64,000 bases of DNA, taken from NCBI GenBank assembly GCA_905182155.1, contig CAJJAX010000024.1, positions 1 through 64,000 of the forward strand, written 5' to 3'. Under the pieces are notes generated by a model, which was not told the DNA's origin, made no database searches, and was given only the letters and a program-made list of their open reading frames with translations. The translations under genes and the position numbers were made by a program. Positions within the stretch are counted from its first letter, which is position 1, and each line of letters opens with the position of its first letter. Of this stretch, positions 11,180-22,187 are shown piece after piece. This DNA is from an uncultured Pseudomonadales bacterium. Its GTDB lineage: Bacteria > Pseudomonadota > Gammaproteobacteria > Pseudomonadales > Azotimanducaceae.

Positions 11180-12146
11180 TCAGCGATCCACCACTTTATG
11201 TGTCAGGCTAAAGTAAGCCCGGTTGAGCAGCAGGCCTGGATCACCCTGCACGCCGTCATAGGCCTTCGTGATCCCGGCGTTCAGAATCGTTTCAAGCGAT
11301 GCGCCCGCGTCGATCAGAACCATCATTTGTGAGCGGATATCTTTCAGCATCGCGATGTAATCGGCCAATCCCTGGTAGTTCGACAGCGGGCCATGGCCTG
11401 GCACCACCACGGTATCCTTGTTGATTTGCGCGAGCGTTGCCTTCACAGAAAGCAATAATGCCGTCGATCGAACCGCCATTGCCCGCATCAATAAAGGGAT
11501 AGCCCGAATTGTTATAGACATCGCCTAAATGAACGGCATTGTCCCCCCGAAAGATCACCGCCGTATCCCCGGTGGTGTGGGCGGCGCCAAAATGCATCAA
11601 ATCGATCACCTGGCCGTTGAAATGAAATTGCATTTGATCCTCAAAAGTCATCACCGGCAACGCAGCGGGCGGATATGCCTTTTGATCATAGGCAATACTC
11701 ACCAGATTGATCACTTGATCTTGGGTCATTTTTGCCCGGGAATTCGCTTGCGCCACGATCCACGCGCCGTCGGGTCCTAAAAACTGATTGCCGTCCGCAT
11801 GATCAAAATGCCAATGGGTGTTCACCGCAAAATCAACCTGGTTGCCGCCCAAATTTTTAATCGCCGCTCGAATCTTATCCGCCAGCGCTGGGAACTGATC
11901 ATCCACAACCAGCACGCCTTGGGCTCCAACGCTGACGGCAATATTACCGCCCGCACCAAAAAGCACATAGAGCTGGTCGCTGATCCGCTCCGCCGTGATT
12001 TCAGTCGCGTCAAAATCCCACTCAAAGGCCACCGCAATTTCTGCCAGCCCGACCGGCGTCGGCACCGGCGGCCCAGAATGAGCAAGCCCTTGGGGACTCA
12101 CCCAGACCATCATGACCATTAAACTCACCGCGACAAATTTTTTCAT
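11180..12146 (-). CDS. Secreted metallo-beta-lactamase-fold hydrolase, frame broken once
   Basis: Start set at 12146 (MKKFVAVSLMVMMVW...), where a Sec signal peptide begins and AAAGGT lies upstream; the open frame extends further upstream but has no signal. The zinc motif HWHFDH (THWHFDHADGN) is intact, followed by the third histidine in AAHTTGD, the bridging aspartate region HLGDVY, and GHGPLSN near the C-terminus. The frame changes at about 11440: removing one G from the GG at 11440-11441 joins GIIAFCE to ATLAQINKDTVVVPGHGP and gives about 321 residues, normal for the family. Periplasmic zinc hydrolase; many such proteins are not beta-lactamases, so no antibiotic substrate is claimed. Confidence 0.82.
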
Positions 12147-12836
12147 AGTTTCTGACCTTTTTGTTTGACCTGCACTTGACGACGCGATCAACCTGCGTCG
12201 ATATTTAGACCTTGGCGATGACACCAGCGTGAGCATCCACCCTCGGCCGCTGGAGGCTGCCACGGCAAGAGCTTGCTCTTGGCGCTGAGGCGAGCACAAA
12301 AAACCTCGCACCCGCTGGCGGTATCCGCTTGATACAGCACCTACATCGATCGCAACAGATATCGAAGGCCACCTAGGTTGCGAGCTGGGCCGCTCGCGCC
12401 AAAGCCCGCCCGGGAAAACCGCTCGACTGCCACTTGGCGCGCCCGCCGTTAACTGGCGCCCTCGAAACCGATAACACCGATGCACCGATTGATGCATCAT
12501 CGCGGCGCTTATGAGGACCCCTCAAAACGAACCAGGCACTCGCCGTGAAGACCTTCATTGAATCAACGTCCAAGCGCTCGATCATGCTGACTCTTGAAGC
12601 AGATTACCATCCCCTTAACGCCAAACGCTGTCAACGACGTTTGATCTAAGGTCATGCGCAGCAGGCCTGCTGCGCACGCCAAGACAGCTCGCGCGTTCTG
12701 CACAACCTTATTCAGACTGATGGCGGGTCAAGCGCGACCGGTTATAAACTTGGCAGCGCCCCCGATCACCTGATAATCTCCCTCCCAAATTGCAATAATC
12801 TATCGCTCAACACTCGCGGCAAATAAGGAAGGTTTT
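12147..12836. other. Long intergenic region (690 bases) without a supported gene
   Basis: Divergent region between the metallo-hydrolase (minus) and the RND adaptor (plus). Open frames present are short and have no family resemblance. The last 50 bases carry AAGGAAGG just ahead of the adaptor's TTG start. No clear operator palindrome or regulator gene was recognised. Confidence 0.45.
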
Positions 12837-13892
12837 TTGCGTCTGAGATCCCTTACTGGCTCTATCCTTGTTCTTAGCGGCTTCATTGCCAGCTGCGGCC
12901 AGACATCGACCGAAACGCTCATTACCGCGGCCCCCATTCGGCCCGCTTATGTGACCACCGTGACAGAAAGCCGTAACCTAAAAAATCACGTCTTCATCGG
13001 GAAGGTTGATGCCGCACAACGGGTCGACTTATCGTTTGAAGTTGGCGGTCAACTCGCGCAATTTGATATTCGATCTGGCGCCCAGGTGGCCAAAGGCCAA
13101 CTCATTGCCGCCCTCGACCCAACCGATTTTGCGCTGCAACTGGACGCTGCAAAAGCCCAGCGAGCACTCGCGCAATCGGACTTAACCCGCAAACAAGCCC
13201 TGTTAAAACAGCAAGCCATCTCGCTGGCGCTGGTTGGCGATGCCATCAATATTTTAAAATTACGCGACGCCCAATTAGCGCGAGCCGAAAAAGCCCTATC
13301 CGATACCCGCCTCATCGCGCCCTTCGATGGTCATTTGGCCATCCGCTATCTGGATAACCACATGGCCGTTCAAGGCGGCGAACCCGTGGTTCGACTCAAC
13401 GATCTGACTGAACTGTTTATTCAAATCAGCGTGCCCGAAAAACTTTTTGGGGCGCTGGAATCGAGCGACATCACTTCGATCTATGCAACCCTACCGGTGG
13501 CCGGCGGGAGGCAGTTTCCGCTTACTTTGCGGGAGTACGCCGGCGAAGCCAGCGCGGTTGCCCAGAGTTATCGGGTCACCTTTGCGATGGCGCCGGTTCC
13601 AGGCCTGCAAATCTTACCCGGCATGAATGCAACCGTTGTCGCAACGCGAGCCCAGTCAGAACCTGCGCTTTGGATCCCACTCGATGCGCTGGTGACCAGT
13701 GCAGAAGGGGATTTCCTAGTCTGGGTGATGGATTCTGCAACCGAAACCGTTGCTGCCCGCGCTGTGACCCTGGCGGAAGCCGGACCACTAGGCGTCAAAG
13801 TCACTCGCGGGCTGGTGCAAGGCGAGATCATCGTAACCGCCGGCGTCCAGCACCTCCGCGCTGGCACCCGAATACGGCCAATCAATCCATGA
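12837..13892 (+). CDS. RND efflux periplasmic adaptor (membrane fusion protein, HlyD/AcrA family)
   Basis: 351 residues from a TTG codon at 12837, 4 bases after AAGGAAGG. The signal ends in a lipobox (GFIASC, Cys20), as in AcrA/MexA-type adaptors anchored to the inner membrane. Then come the first lipoyl half (VDLSFEVGGQLAQFDI, VAKGQLIAALD), a helical hairpin (about residues 100-145), the second lipoyl half (LIAPFDGHLAIRYLDN) and the beta-barrel/membrane-proximal part. It bridges the inner-membrane pump encoded 25 bases downstream to an outer-membrane channel, which is not encoded here. Substrate unknown; no adjacent TetR or MarR regulator is present. Confidence 0.9.
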   Translation: MRLRSLTGSILVLSGFIASCGQTSTETLITAAPIRPAYVTTVTESRNLKNHVFIGKVDAAQRVDLSFEVGGQLAQFDIRSGAQVAKGQLIAALDPTDFALQLDAAKAQRALAQSDLTRKQALLKQQAISLALVGDAINILKLRDAQLARAEKALSDTRLIAPFDGHLAIRYLDNHMAVQGGEPVVRLNDLTELFIQISVPEKLFGALESSDITSIYATLPVAGGRQFPLTLREYAGEASAVAQSYRVTFAMAPVPGLQILPGMNATVVATRAQSEPALWIPLDALVTSAEGDFLVWVMDSATETVAARAVTLAEAGPLGVKVTRGLVQGEIIVTAGVQHLRAGTRIRPINP

Positions 13893-13917
13893 TCCAACTC
13901 GAAAACTGAAGAACGCG

Positions 13918-16900
13918 ATGCCCGCAAGAAGCCAAATTGCTGCTTGGGCGATCGATCATCCGATCTATCCTTGGATCGTTGCGCTCATCTGCCTCTTCGG
14001 TGGCTGGTGGGGTATCGAGACCGTCGGTCGACTCGAAGACCCACCCTTCCCCATGAATTACGCCTACGTCATTACGACCTACCCCGGCGCCAGTGCCGTC
14101 GAAGTTGAAAACGAAGTCACTGACGTCATCGAGGCCGCACTTCAGGAACTGCCTTACTTAGAAAAAATGATTTCAAAATCGGTTCCCGGACGATCCGAAG
14201 TTCAGGTTGAAATCTCGGACCGATTCAACAAAGACAGTTTGCCGCAAATCTGGGACGAGCTCCGCCGCCGCATCCAAGAAGCCCAGCTCCGACTGCCGCC
14301 AACGGCGGGAACGCCCATCGTTGAAGATGACTTCGGGGACGTTTTTGGGATGTTCTATGCGGTGAGGGCCAGCGGGCAATCCCCCGGACAAATCAAACAC
14401 CTGTCAAAGTCGATCAGCAATCACCTTCTCAGCATTGATGGCGTCGGGAAAGTTCAGTTGATGGGCCTGCCCACTGAGGCGATCTTCTTAGAAATGAACC
14501 ACGATGCCATGGTTCGCCTCGGGCTACCGCTTGAGCAAGCGCTGAGCGCGATTTCGAGTCAAACCGGCGTGGCCAGCGATGCCTCTTTAATCTTGAACAA
14601 CCGGCGGACGGACCTAAAGCTTCAAGGCGATTTCAGTTCGGTTGCGGCCTTGGAACAACTCAAAATTGGCAAACCTGGCACGACTGAAATTATTGCGCTC
14701 AAGGAGATCGCAACCATCACCCGGGGGCCGGTTGAACAACCCTATGAGATCATTCGGTTTAATGGCGAGTCTGCCTTTACCGTCGGCCTATCGGTTGAGC
14801 CGGGTGAAAATGTGGTCGCTGTCGGCGAGCGCGTCGATCGAGGCATTCAAAGTCTCGTCAATACCCTCCCTGTGGGGGTCGAATTCCGGCCGATTTATCG
14901 CCAACACAAAGTCGTTGATGCCTCAATCAGCACGTTTTTACGAAACCTGCTTATGAGCATTGCAACGGTCATCCTAGCCCTGTGTGTTTTCATGGGCTGG
15001 CGGGCTGGCGCCGTTGTCGGCACGGTGTTACTGCTGACCGTCATGGGCACCCTCATGGTCATGGCCATTTATAATATCGAACTTCAACGCATTTCCCTCG
15101 GCGCGCTCATGATCGCCATGGGCATGCTGGTCGACAATGCCATTGTGGTGGTGGAAGGCATGGTGATCGGGGTTCAGCGTGGCCTAAGCCCGCGCCAGGC
15201 CGCTGAATCATCGGTCTCCCGAACCCAGTTCCCCTTACTCGGCGCCACGGTGATTGGTATTTTGGCCTTCGCACCCATCGGACTCTCCGATGATAAGACC
15301 GGTCATTTTTTATCCTCGTTATTTCAAGTTGTGGGTATCTCATTACTGCTGAGCTGGATTCTGGCCATTCTCTTGGCGCCGCTTTTAGGCCATCTCCTGC
15401 TGCGACCTACCCAGGCCAAGGCGGAAGCCGAAATCTATCAAGGCTGGGCCTACAAGCCCTACCGAATGATTATTAGCTTGGGATTGCGCCAAGCCTGGCT
15501 CGGCATGCTGCTGATCTTAAGCATTACGCTGGCCTGTATTTGGGGCTTTGGGCTGGTCAAGCAAAGCTTCTTTCCAACCAACAACACGCCCATCTTTTTC
15601 GTGGACTTCTACCTACCCCAGGGCACCAGTATCCAAACCAATGAGGTCGAGATTGCAAAACTGGAAGCCGGCATTCGCGGTATTGAAAAGGTTGAAGACA
15701 TCACAACCTTTGTTGGACGCGGCACCAGCCGGTTTGCAGCAACCATTCGCCCGGAGCAACCAAACCCGGCTTACAGCCATCTCTTGGTGCGGGTCGAGTC
15801 GGTAGATGACATGCAACGCGGCATGACCGAGACCCGGCGACTAGCCTTTGAAAACTTCCCGAACGCGGAAATCCAGGTTCGTCGAAGCGAGTTTAGTCCC
15901 AGCGGCCCCTTCAAAATGGAAGCACGCTTTACCGGACCCGACACCCGAGTATTGCGCCAGTTAGGGGAAGATGCCTTGGCAATCTTTGCCCAGTTCGAGC
16001 ACCGCGACTTGCAGATCAATTGGCGACAACCCGCGCTGAAGCTCGCGCCCCAATTTAATGATCAAAACGCGGCTCGCTCGTTGGTGACGCGCAAGGATCT
16101 GGCCTTTGCGCTGAGTTACGGCACCACCGGCATCCCCATTGCTCGCTTTCGAGATGAAGACATCACCCTTCCGGTCATTGCTCGAGCGCCATTGAGCGAG
16201 CGAACAGACCTGCAACGAATCACGGATCGAACCATTTGGAGCCAGGGCCTCGGCGCATTTGTGCCGGTTCGACAGGTGCTCGATGGCTTTACACTCACGA
16301 CCGAAGAAACCATTATTTATCGTCGCGACCGGGTGCCCACATTAAGCGCAGGCTCAAACCCACCACTGGGCACTAATTTTAGCGCTGAGTTTGCCAAGGT
16401 TCAGCCGCTCGTTGAGGCCATGGCCTTACCCGCCGGGTATGCACTCACCTGGGGCGGCGAGTATGAGGGCAGTCAAGAAGCACGCGAAACCCTCGGCCAG
16501 CGTATTCCCATTACCTTTGGCATTATGTTCTTCGTCACCATCTTGCTCTTTGGTCGGCTCAAGCAACCCATCATCATCTGGTTAACGGTACCCATGACGG
16601 TCTGCGGCGTGGTCTTGAGTCTTCTGATTACCGATGTCATTTACCTTTCCGTCGTTCTTAGGGTTTCTTAGTCTATCTGGCATGCTCATCAAAAATTGCG
16701 TGGTCTTAGTTGACGAAATCGACCAGCGCGTGGCTGAAATGGGTTTAACCCAAGAGGCCATTATTTCGGCCAGCGTGAGCCGCTTAAGGCCCGTTATTTT
16801 GGCGGCCGGCACCACCATCGTTGGCATGTCACCCCTGTTGTCGGACGCCTTCTTTTTAGAGATGGCGGTCTGCATTATGGGGGGGCTCGCCTTCTCGACC

Positions 16901-16969
16901 TTACTCATTCTGTTCGCGATTCCCTTGCTGTATTGGTTAATCCGGCCGCAACCCAAGACCGTGGGTTAG
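13918..16969 (+). CDS. RND family efflux transporter (AcrB/MexI-like inner-membrane pump), frame broken near the C-terminus
   Basis: Residues 1-910 are open from 13918 to about 16640 and show the usual RND plan: TM1, large periplasmic loop, TM2-6 with GMLVDNAIVVVEG (TM4, proton-relay aspartates), second periplasmic loop, TM7-12. Near 16633-16640 the frame changes; the remainder (about 16641-16969) reads LSGMLIKNCVVLVDEID and the last helices. The expected join is a DVPFTF-like turn, consistent with loss of two bases around GATGTCATT. Total about 1017 residues, a normal RND length. It exports small hydrophobic compounds using the proton gradient together with the adaptor at 12837. The break is most simply a sequencing indel. 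Confidence 0.88.
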
Positions 16970-17186
16970 CACGCCGGCGAGATCATCTCTGGAACCTCGG
17001 CTGAATGGAGCGCCGCCCCCATCGCGCTCAGAAATCGACTCATCTCCCACTTGGAACCGGTAACGTCTTCCGAAAATATCGGGTTGGTTTGCCCGCCTTA
17101 AACCGTGCGAGCCACCACACCCTTTCAGACTCACACTCAATTACCAGACCTGTTATGTTTAGAGACTGACTTTGCAGGACCGCATC

Positions 17187-18599
17187 ATGGCAACAAAGGC
17201 ATCCTTTAAACGCGCTCGACCTTCCGCCCCCAGCCAGGCAATGCTGTTTGATTGGGTCAAACAGCTTGTTGAACTGACAGAATCGTACCCATCATTTCGA
17301 CGCTTCGGCACGCCCGGTGATGCCGCGACTCGGCAGTGGATATTAAGCACCTTGCAAGCGCTCGGCATTGAAAACGTGACCGAGCAAACCTATCCGGTCA
17401 CGGTCCGCGATTACGAGACTTGGCAGCTGCTCGTAGACGGCGTTGAGATTGCCTGTTTCTTCATGAATGGGGCGGCCTTCACCGAGGCCAATGGGGTCGA
17501 GGCCGAGCTCGTTTACGTCGGCCGCACGCTCGACCCGGCGCTGGATTTAACGGGCAAGATTGTCCTCTTTGATCTCAAAAGCGGTCCCGCGATGAAGGGC
17601 GCTGCCTTTGAGCAGGTCGCGCAATATTGCTATGACCCGAAGGGCCTGCTCCCTGAGACAACGGTTGGTGGTACCGGCGGACCCGCACCCTCGAATTTTC
17701 CATCGCCTTACTACGAAGCCGCACGGCAAGGCGCCGTCGCCTTTATCGGGATGTTCACGGACCGGCCCGCCAATGTCTCGTCGTTTTATGCCGACCCCAC
17801 GGGCATGGTGCAAACCCGTATTCCTGGTCTATTTATAAAAGACTCGGAGGCAAAACCCTTGCTGGCAAAACTGCAAGCCGCAACCGCAGGACTTCGCGCG
17901 CGAATAACGCTCACCGGAACAACCTTTCAATCAACCAGTGGTAATATCGTGGTGCAGGTTCCCGGACAAAAACCGGATGCCATGCTGGTGAACACCCATC
18001 ACGACGCCGGCTGGTCGGGCGCGGTCCAAGATGCCTCTGGGGTCGCCGTGGTCATGGGGCTGGCCGCCTTTTACAGTCAGTTCCCATCCAATTATATTCA
18101 AAAAGATTTGTACTTCGTCTTTAACGGTTGCCACTACAATTGGAATTACCCGTTTGGCGCCAATCAATTTGCCGACAGGAACCCGGACATTATGGCGCGG
18201 TTGGTTCTTTGCTTTGGCGTTGAACACATCGGCAAACGCTTCATCGGCGTTGACGGCAAACTGGTTGACACTGGGGAGGTCGAGCCCAGGTTTCTTTGGG
18301 CGCCGCGTAACAAAATGTTACTCAACGCGGCGATCAATGCCATCGAGCATAACGACCTGCATTCCACCGCCATCACCAAGCCGGGCGCCATTCCGCTGTA
18401 TGGCGAAACTCAAAGCTATTTTCTAGCCGGGATCCCGTGTTTTTCCTTGATGTCGATGCCAGAATATCTGTTCTTCGCAGAAGATACCCTTGATAAGGTC
18501 GCAGCCGACCAATTGGTACCGGTGATGACGACGGTTTTAGACATCCTGGATGCGGCAATGTATCTGCCGAAATCTTGGATCACCTTGATCGATCAATAA
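17187..18599 (+). CDS. M28-like metallopeptidase with a protease-associated (PA) insert
   Basis: ATG at 17187 preferred over the in-frame TTG at 17172 because AGGA lies 7 nt before it. About 470 residues with no signal peptide. The PA-like region (about 90-230) carries LDLTGKIVLFDL and YYEAARQGAVAFIG; the zinc peptidase core starts at NTHHDAGWSG with the first ligands in HHD, then VQDASGVAVVMGLA (second Asp), and continues FNGCHYNWNY and later FGVEHIG. Known family members are zinc aminopeptidases or carboxypeptidases. The usual EE general-base pair is not obvious, so activity and substrate are uncertain. Single gene between the RND pump and a convergent serine hydrolase. Confidence 0.75.
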   Translation: MATKASFKRARPSAPSQAMLFDWVKQLVELTESYPSFRRFGTPGDAATRQWILSTLQALGIENVTEQTYPVTVRDYETWQLLVDGVEIACFFMNGAAFTEANGVEAELVYVGRTLDPALDLTGKIVLFDLKSGPAMKGAAFEQVAQYCYDPKGLLPETTVGGTGGPAPSNFPSPYYEAARQGAVAFIGMFTDRPANVSSFYADPTGMVQTRIPGLFIKDSEAKPLLAKLQAATAGLRARITLTGTTFQSTSGNIVVQVPGQKPDAMLVNTHHDAGWSGAVQDASGVAVVMGLAAFYSQFPSNYIQKDLYFVFNGCHYNWNYPFGANQFADRNPDIMARLVLCFGVEHIGKRFIGVDGKLVDTGEVEPRFLWAPRNKMLLNAAINAIEHNDLHSTAITKPGAIPLYGETQSYFLAGIPCFSLMSMPEYLFFAEDTLDKVAADQLVPVMTTVLDILDAAMYLPKSWITLIDQ

Positions 18600-18648
18600 G
18601 GTTGATCCGAAAGTCAGTCGAACAGCGCAACGTCACGTCGCGAACGCG

Positions 18649-19968
18649 TTAGAGCTCGTAACTGTCGGTTAAGGTTTGGTAGACGGCGATGCGCAGCTCT
18701 TCTCGGAAGGGCCAGGGTGATCCCATCAACTGAATCATGCCCAGGCCGACCAAGTCCTCCTCTGGATCGACCCAAAAAATGGTGCCCGCAGCCCCGCCCC
18801 AAAAATAACTCCCTTGGCTCGACAACGACTGACTGCCCACTGAGTCGGTAATGACGCCGAAACCCAAACCAAATCCCAGGCCCCTAAACCGAGCGCTTAC
18901 GGGATCTTCCCCTGAGCCCCCACTTTCGATACGGTCCGGTAAGTGATTTTTCGTCATGAACTTTAAGGTTTTAGTGCCCAGAATGCGCTCGCCCTCTAAC
19001 ACGCCACCCGCCCGAAGCATTTCCGCAAATCGCATGTAGTCTCGGGCCGTCGAAACCAGTCCACCGCCACCAGAGAACAGTGACACCTTTTTAAAATTGC
19101 TCATCGCATCATCCGCCGAATCCAGCCCAAGGCCTGGCGCGGTTGATCGGATTACCTTCAATTCGTTCGATCGGGGGTCCCAAAAGTGGTTAGTAAGAAG
19201 ACGAGCCCGTTTGGCTTCTGGGACCTCAAAAAAAGTATCGGTCATACCAAGCGGCTCAAATATCGCCTCCCGAAGATAAACATCAAAACGCCGGCCCGAG
19301 ATTCGTTGAACAATGAGCCCGGTCAAGTCTACGGCGATCGAGTAATGCCATTGGGCCCCGGGCTGAAACTTCAATGGCAGCGTCGCCACTTTCAAAACCA
19401 ACGCTTCCAGATCGACCGAACCCCAAAGGTCGGCCGCCCGATAGGCCTGATCGACTGAATCCGCCGGATTAAAACCATAAGAAAACCCAGCCGTATGGGT
19501 CAGCAGTTGCAGCATGGTGATCGGCGCATTGGCCGGCGTGAGCGATCCGTCTGAATTGAGAACCTTTAGGTCTTTCAACTCCGGCAGCCAACGGGTAATG
19601 GGGTCAGACAACCTAAAATGGCCGCTTTCATACAGCTGCATGATGGCAACTGCCGTGATGGGTTTGGTCATGGAATAAATACGATACAAATCCTCTTTTG
19701 CAAGCGGGCGTTCATCTTCAATCGAGCGTTGACCAACGACCTCGTCGAAAACCAACTGCCCGCCACGGTTCACCATTAAATGCATCCCCGCGACGCGCTC
19801 ATCCGCCACATAGCGTTCAGCAAGCGCGGTTAATCGCTGCAAACGTGCAACTGAAACGCCTTGCTGGGCTGCCGGAACGAACGCAATCTCAGCGCTCTGC
19901 GGGCTGCTGATCTGCACAAGCATCAACAAAAACACAGCCCCCCCAAAAAATCGTTTAACGGTGATCAT
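18649..19968 (-). CDS. Secreted serine hydrolase, class C beta-lactamase/penicillin-binding-protein fold
   Basis: Start at 19968 (MITVKRFFGGAVFLLML) gives a Sec signal peptide; the open frame extends upstream without one. The nucleophile motif SxxK is SMTK (S99-K102 from this start). The second motif is WHYSIAVD, where YxN would be expected, so the Asn position is changed. The C-terminal WGGAAGT stands where KTG/HxG normally occurs. This pattern fits the EstB/lactonase-type esterase branch rather than true AmpC. About 440 residues. Periplasmic or secreted esterase/peptidase-like enzyme; substrate unknown. It is convergent with the M28 gene (50 bases between ends). Confidence 0.85.
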   Translation of the reverse strand: MITVKRFFGGAVFLLMLVQISSPQSAEIAFVPAAQQGVSVARLQRLTALAERYVADERVAGMHLMVNRGGQLVFDEVVGQRSIEDERPLAKEDLYRIYSMTKPITAVAIMQLYESGHFRLSDPITRWLPELKDLKVLNSDGSLTPANAPITMLQLLTHTAGFSYGFNPADSVDQAYRAADLWGSVDLEALVLKVATLPLKFQPGAQWHYSIAVDLTGLIVQRISGRRFDVYLREAIFEPLGMTDTFFEVPEAKRARLLTNHFWDPRSNELKVIRSTAPGLGLDSADDAMSNFKKVSLFSGGGGLVSTARDYMRFAEMLRAGGVLEGERILGTKTLKFMTKNHLPDRIESGGSGEDPVSARFRGLGFGLGFGVITDSVGSQSLSSQGSYFWGGAAGTIFWVDPEEDLVGLGMIQLMGSPWPFREELRIAVYQTLTDSYEL

Positions 19969-20108
19969 CACATTTCTTCCTTTATGAATTGCGCTACAGT
20001 CAGCGCCAACACTAAAGCACCAATATCCGCCTAAGGTCAACGAAGGCCAAAGCACCAAATTTCTGGCCTTAGGGTACAATTTGCCGGATTTAAATTTTGG
20101 ATGACACC

Positions 20109-20945
20109 ATGGCTGGACCGACCCATTGCTTTACCCCTGATCTCCTGAAGGGTAAGCGCGCCCTCGTCACCGGTGGCGGCACGGGGATCGGCCGCGCCAT
20201 TGCCTTTGCACTCGCGCACGCTGGCGCCGATCTGATTTTGGCGGCGAGGCAACTCGAGCCCCTGCAAGCGACCGCGCAAGAGATTGCAACCGAAACCGGT
20301 CGAGACGTGCTCATCACTCAGGTGGATATTCGTAATCTGGACAGCGTTCAGGCGCTCGCCGAGTTTGTAACAGATCACGGCGGGCAAGTGGACATCTTGG
20401 TCAATAACGCCGGCGGGCAGTTTCCCCAAGCTGCCGAGAACTATAGCGCCAACGGCTGGCGGAGCATTATCGATTTAAATTTAAACGGCACCTGGAATGT
20501 CACCCAAGCACTGGGCCAGCAGATGCTCAAAGGCCATGGCGGGGTCATCTGTAACATCATCATGACCATTGGCCGGGGTAATCCGGGCATTGCACATTCG
20601 GGTGCCGCCCGTGCGGGGGTTGCAGAATTAACCCGCAGCCTTTCCTATGAATGGGGGCCGAAGGTTCGAATTAATTGTTTGGGGCCCGGCGCCATCATCA
20701 CGCCCGGGATGCAGGCGACCTACGATGACGACGTGCTGTCGGACATTGGGGAGACCCCCATTCCGCAACCAGGAACCCCTGAAGATGTTGCCAACGGGGT
20801 GGTCTTCTTGGTCTCAGCCGCAGGCCGATTCATCACCGGCGAGACCCTGATGGTGGATGGCGGGGTGTCGCGCTATGGCTCAAACCAAGCCCTTAAGGGA
20901 TCTGACTTTGGTCACCGAACAACCCCTGGGCCTGATTGGGCCTGA
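20109..20945 (+). CDS. SDR of the 2,4-dienoyl/trans-2-enoyl-CoA reductase (DECR/PECR-like) type
   Basis: Start taken as ATG 20109; the in-frame TTG at 20097 has no better ribosome site. TGGGTGIG (residues 21-28) binds NADP(H) and NNAGG follows. The usual YxxxK is absent; in its place is HSGAARAGVAELTRSL, which closely matches the HSGAARAG block of peroxisomal trans-2-enoyl-CoA reductase (PECR) and its relatives, where the catalytic Tyr is also missing. So the likely reaction is NADPH reduction of an enoyl- or dienoyl-CoA in the cytosol. About 278 residues, normal length. The PLP enzyme at 20952 ends only 6 bases beyond, on the other strand. Confidence 0.84.
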   Translation: MAGPTHCFTPDLLKGKRALVTGGGTGIGRAIAFALAHAGADLILAARQLEPLQATAQEIATETGRDVLITQVDIRNLDSVQALAEFVTDHGGQVDILVNNAGGQFPQAAENYSANGWRSIIDLNLNGTWNVTQALGQQMLKGHGGVICNIIMTIGRGNPGIAHSGAARAGVAELTRSLSYEWGPKVRINCLGPGAIITPGMQATYDDDVLSDIGETPIPQPGTPEDVANGVVFLVSAAGRFITGETLMVDGGVSRYGSNQALKGSDFGHRTTPGPDWA

Positions 20946-20951
20946 TTGCCG

Positions 20952-22187
20952 CTAACTGTAGCGAACTTCCGTTACGGCATCGGTTGCGCCGGCCCGAACC
21001 TGCGCCACCGCCCAAGCAAGGTCGGTTAGGTACTGATCGACAACCGTCTCGTGAAAGGGGGACAACATTAAGTGTAGTGCTTTGGGCTGGGTACACAGAC
21101 TGGTCACCCAGCCGCGCTCATAAAGCCTTTTATACAGCGCAAAAACATCGAGCTCGGGATGACTGAAGGCCATAATGCCGAGCTGCGGCGCGCCCAAAAC
21201 TTCAAACCCCATTTTCGTCACACCCACCTCAATATGCGCCCGCGCTCGGGTGACGCATTGCTGTTTTTGCTTGTAGCCCGCCACCCCAAGGTAATTCATC
21301 ACCGCCCAGGCGGATGAAATCGCGCCGCCAGGCCGCGTCCCGGCGAGGGTCGGCGTCACCATCCGACCCGCTGGCCAAGCCTTATGATCAAAGATCATGT
21401 GATCCCGAAAGGTTTCGCTGCGATAAAAAATAGTGCTTGCGCCCTTCGCGCAATAGCCGTACTTGTGCAGGTCCGCGGACAGCGAACAAACACCCGGCAC
21501 GCGAAAATCCCAAGCGGGCAAATCGACGCCATTCATTTCAACAAACGGAGCGATGTAACCCCCAACACACGCATCGACATGCAGCCATATTTGGCGCGCC
21601 TCCGCCAGTTCACTCAGATCCGCAATCGGATCGATCAAACCATAAGGGAAGCTCGGCGCAGAACCCACCATCATGATGGTACTACCATCAATTTGGTCTG
21701 CCATAGCGGCCACATCCGCCAAGTAATCTGGCCGAACGGCAACCCGCCGAATATCGATCGACATTAGCGCCGCCGCCTTATCAAATGCCGGGTGCGCCGA
21801 ATAAGGCAACACCAAGTTAAATGGCTCTGCCTGGCCTTGCGCCCGCGCGTAGTCTCTGGCGGCTTTCACCGCCATTGTGATCGAGTCGGTACCGCCCGAC
21901 GTCATATGCCCAACGGCGCCCTGCGGCCCATGCAGCAAAGACAATCCCATGCCAACGACTTCTTCTTCCATTTTTTTAAGCGATGGGAAGGCCGCGGGGC
22001 CCAGCCCATTTTCTGATAGATATAGCAGATAGCCTTGCTTTTGAACCTCGGTCACGTCCTCGCCCGCATTGAACACATACACGGCGGTTTTACCATCACG
22101 CCACTGCACATCCCCACGACCGCGCGCAATCATTTCTTGTTTCAAAACTGAAAATTGTCTTCCGTATTGGGGCATCGCTTGAATCAT
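20952..22187 (-). CDS. PLP-dependent group II decarboxylase / sphingosine-1-phosphate lyase-like protein
   Basis: 411 residues. Fold-type I PLP features: phosphate-binding TSGGTDS (96-102), HVDACVGG with the pyridine-binding Asp (D205), and SADLHKYGY with the Schiff-base lysine (K242). HKYG and the overall spacing match the S1P-lyase/glutamate-decarboxylase group, and the absence of a membrane anchor is usual for bacterial forms. Bacterial members cleave phosphorylated long-chain bases or decarboxylate amino acids; which one applies here is not decidable. Surrounding genes (enoyl-CoA reductase-like SDR, MFS carrier, acyl-CoA synthetase) fit use of a fatty aldehyde or acid product, by inference only. 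Divergent from the MFS gene with 186 bases between starts. Confidence 0.85.
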   Translation of the reverse strand: MIQAMPQYGRQFSVLKQEMIARGRGDVQWRDGKTAVYVFNAGEDVTEVQKQGYLLYLSENGLGPAAFPSLKKMEEEVVGMGLSLLHGPQGAVGHMTSGGTDSITMAVKAARDYARAQGQAEPFNLVLPYSAHPAFDKAAALMSIDIRRVAVRPDYLADVAAMADQIDGSTIMMVGSAPSFPYGLIDPIADLSELAEARQIWLHVDACVGGYIAPFVEMNGVDLPAWDFRVPGVCSLSADLHKYGYCAKGASTIFYRSETFRDHMIFDHKAWPAGRMVTPTLAGTRPGGAISSAWAVMNYLGVAGYKQKQQCVTRARAHIEVGVTKMGFEVLGAPQLGIMAFSHPELDVFALYKRLYERGWVTSLCTQPKALHLMLSPFHETVVDQYLTDLAWAVAQVRAGATDAVTEVRYS

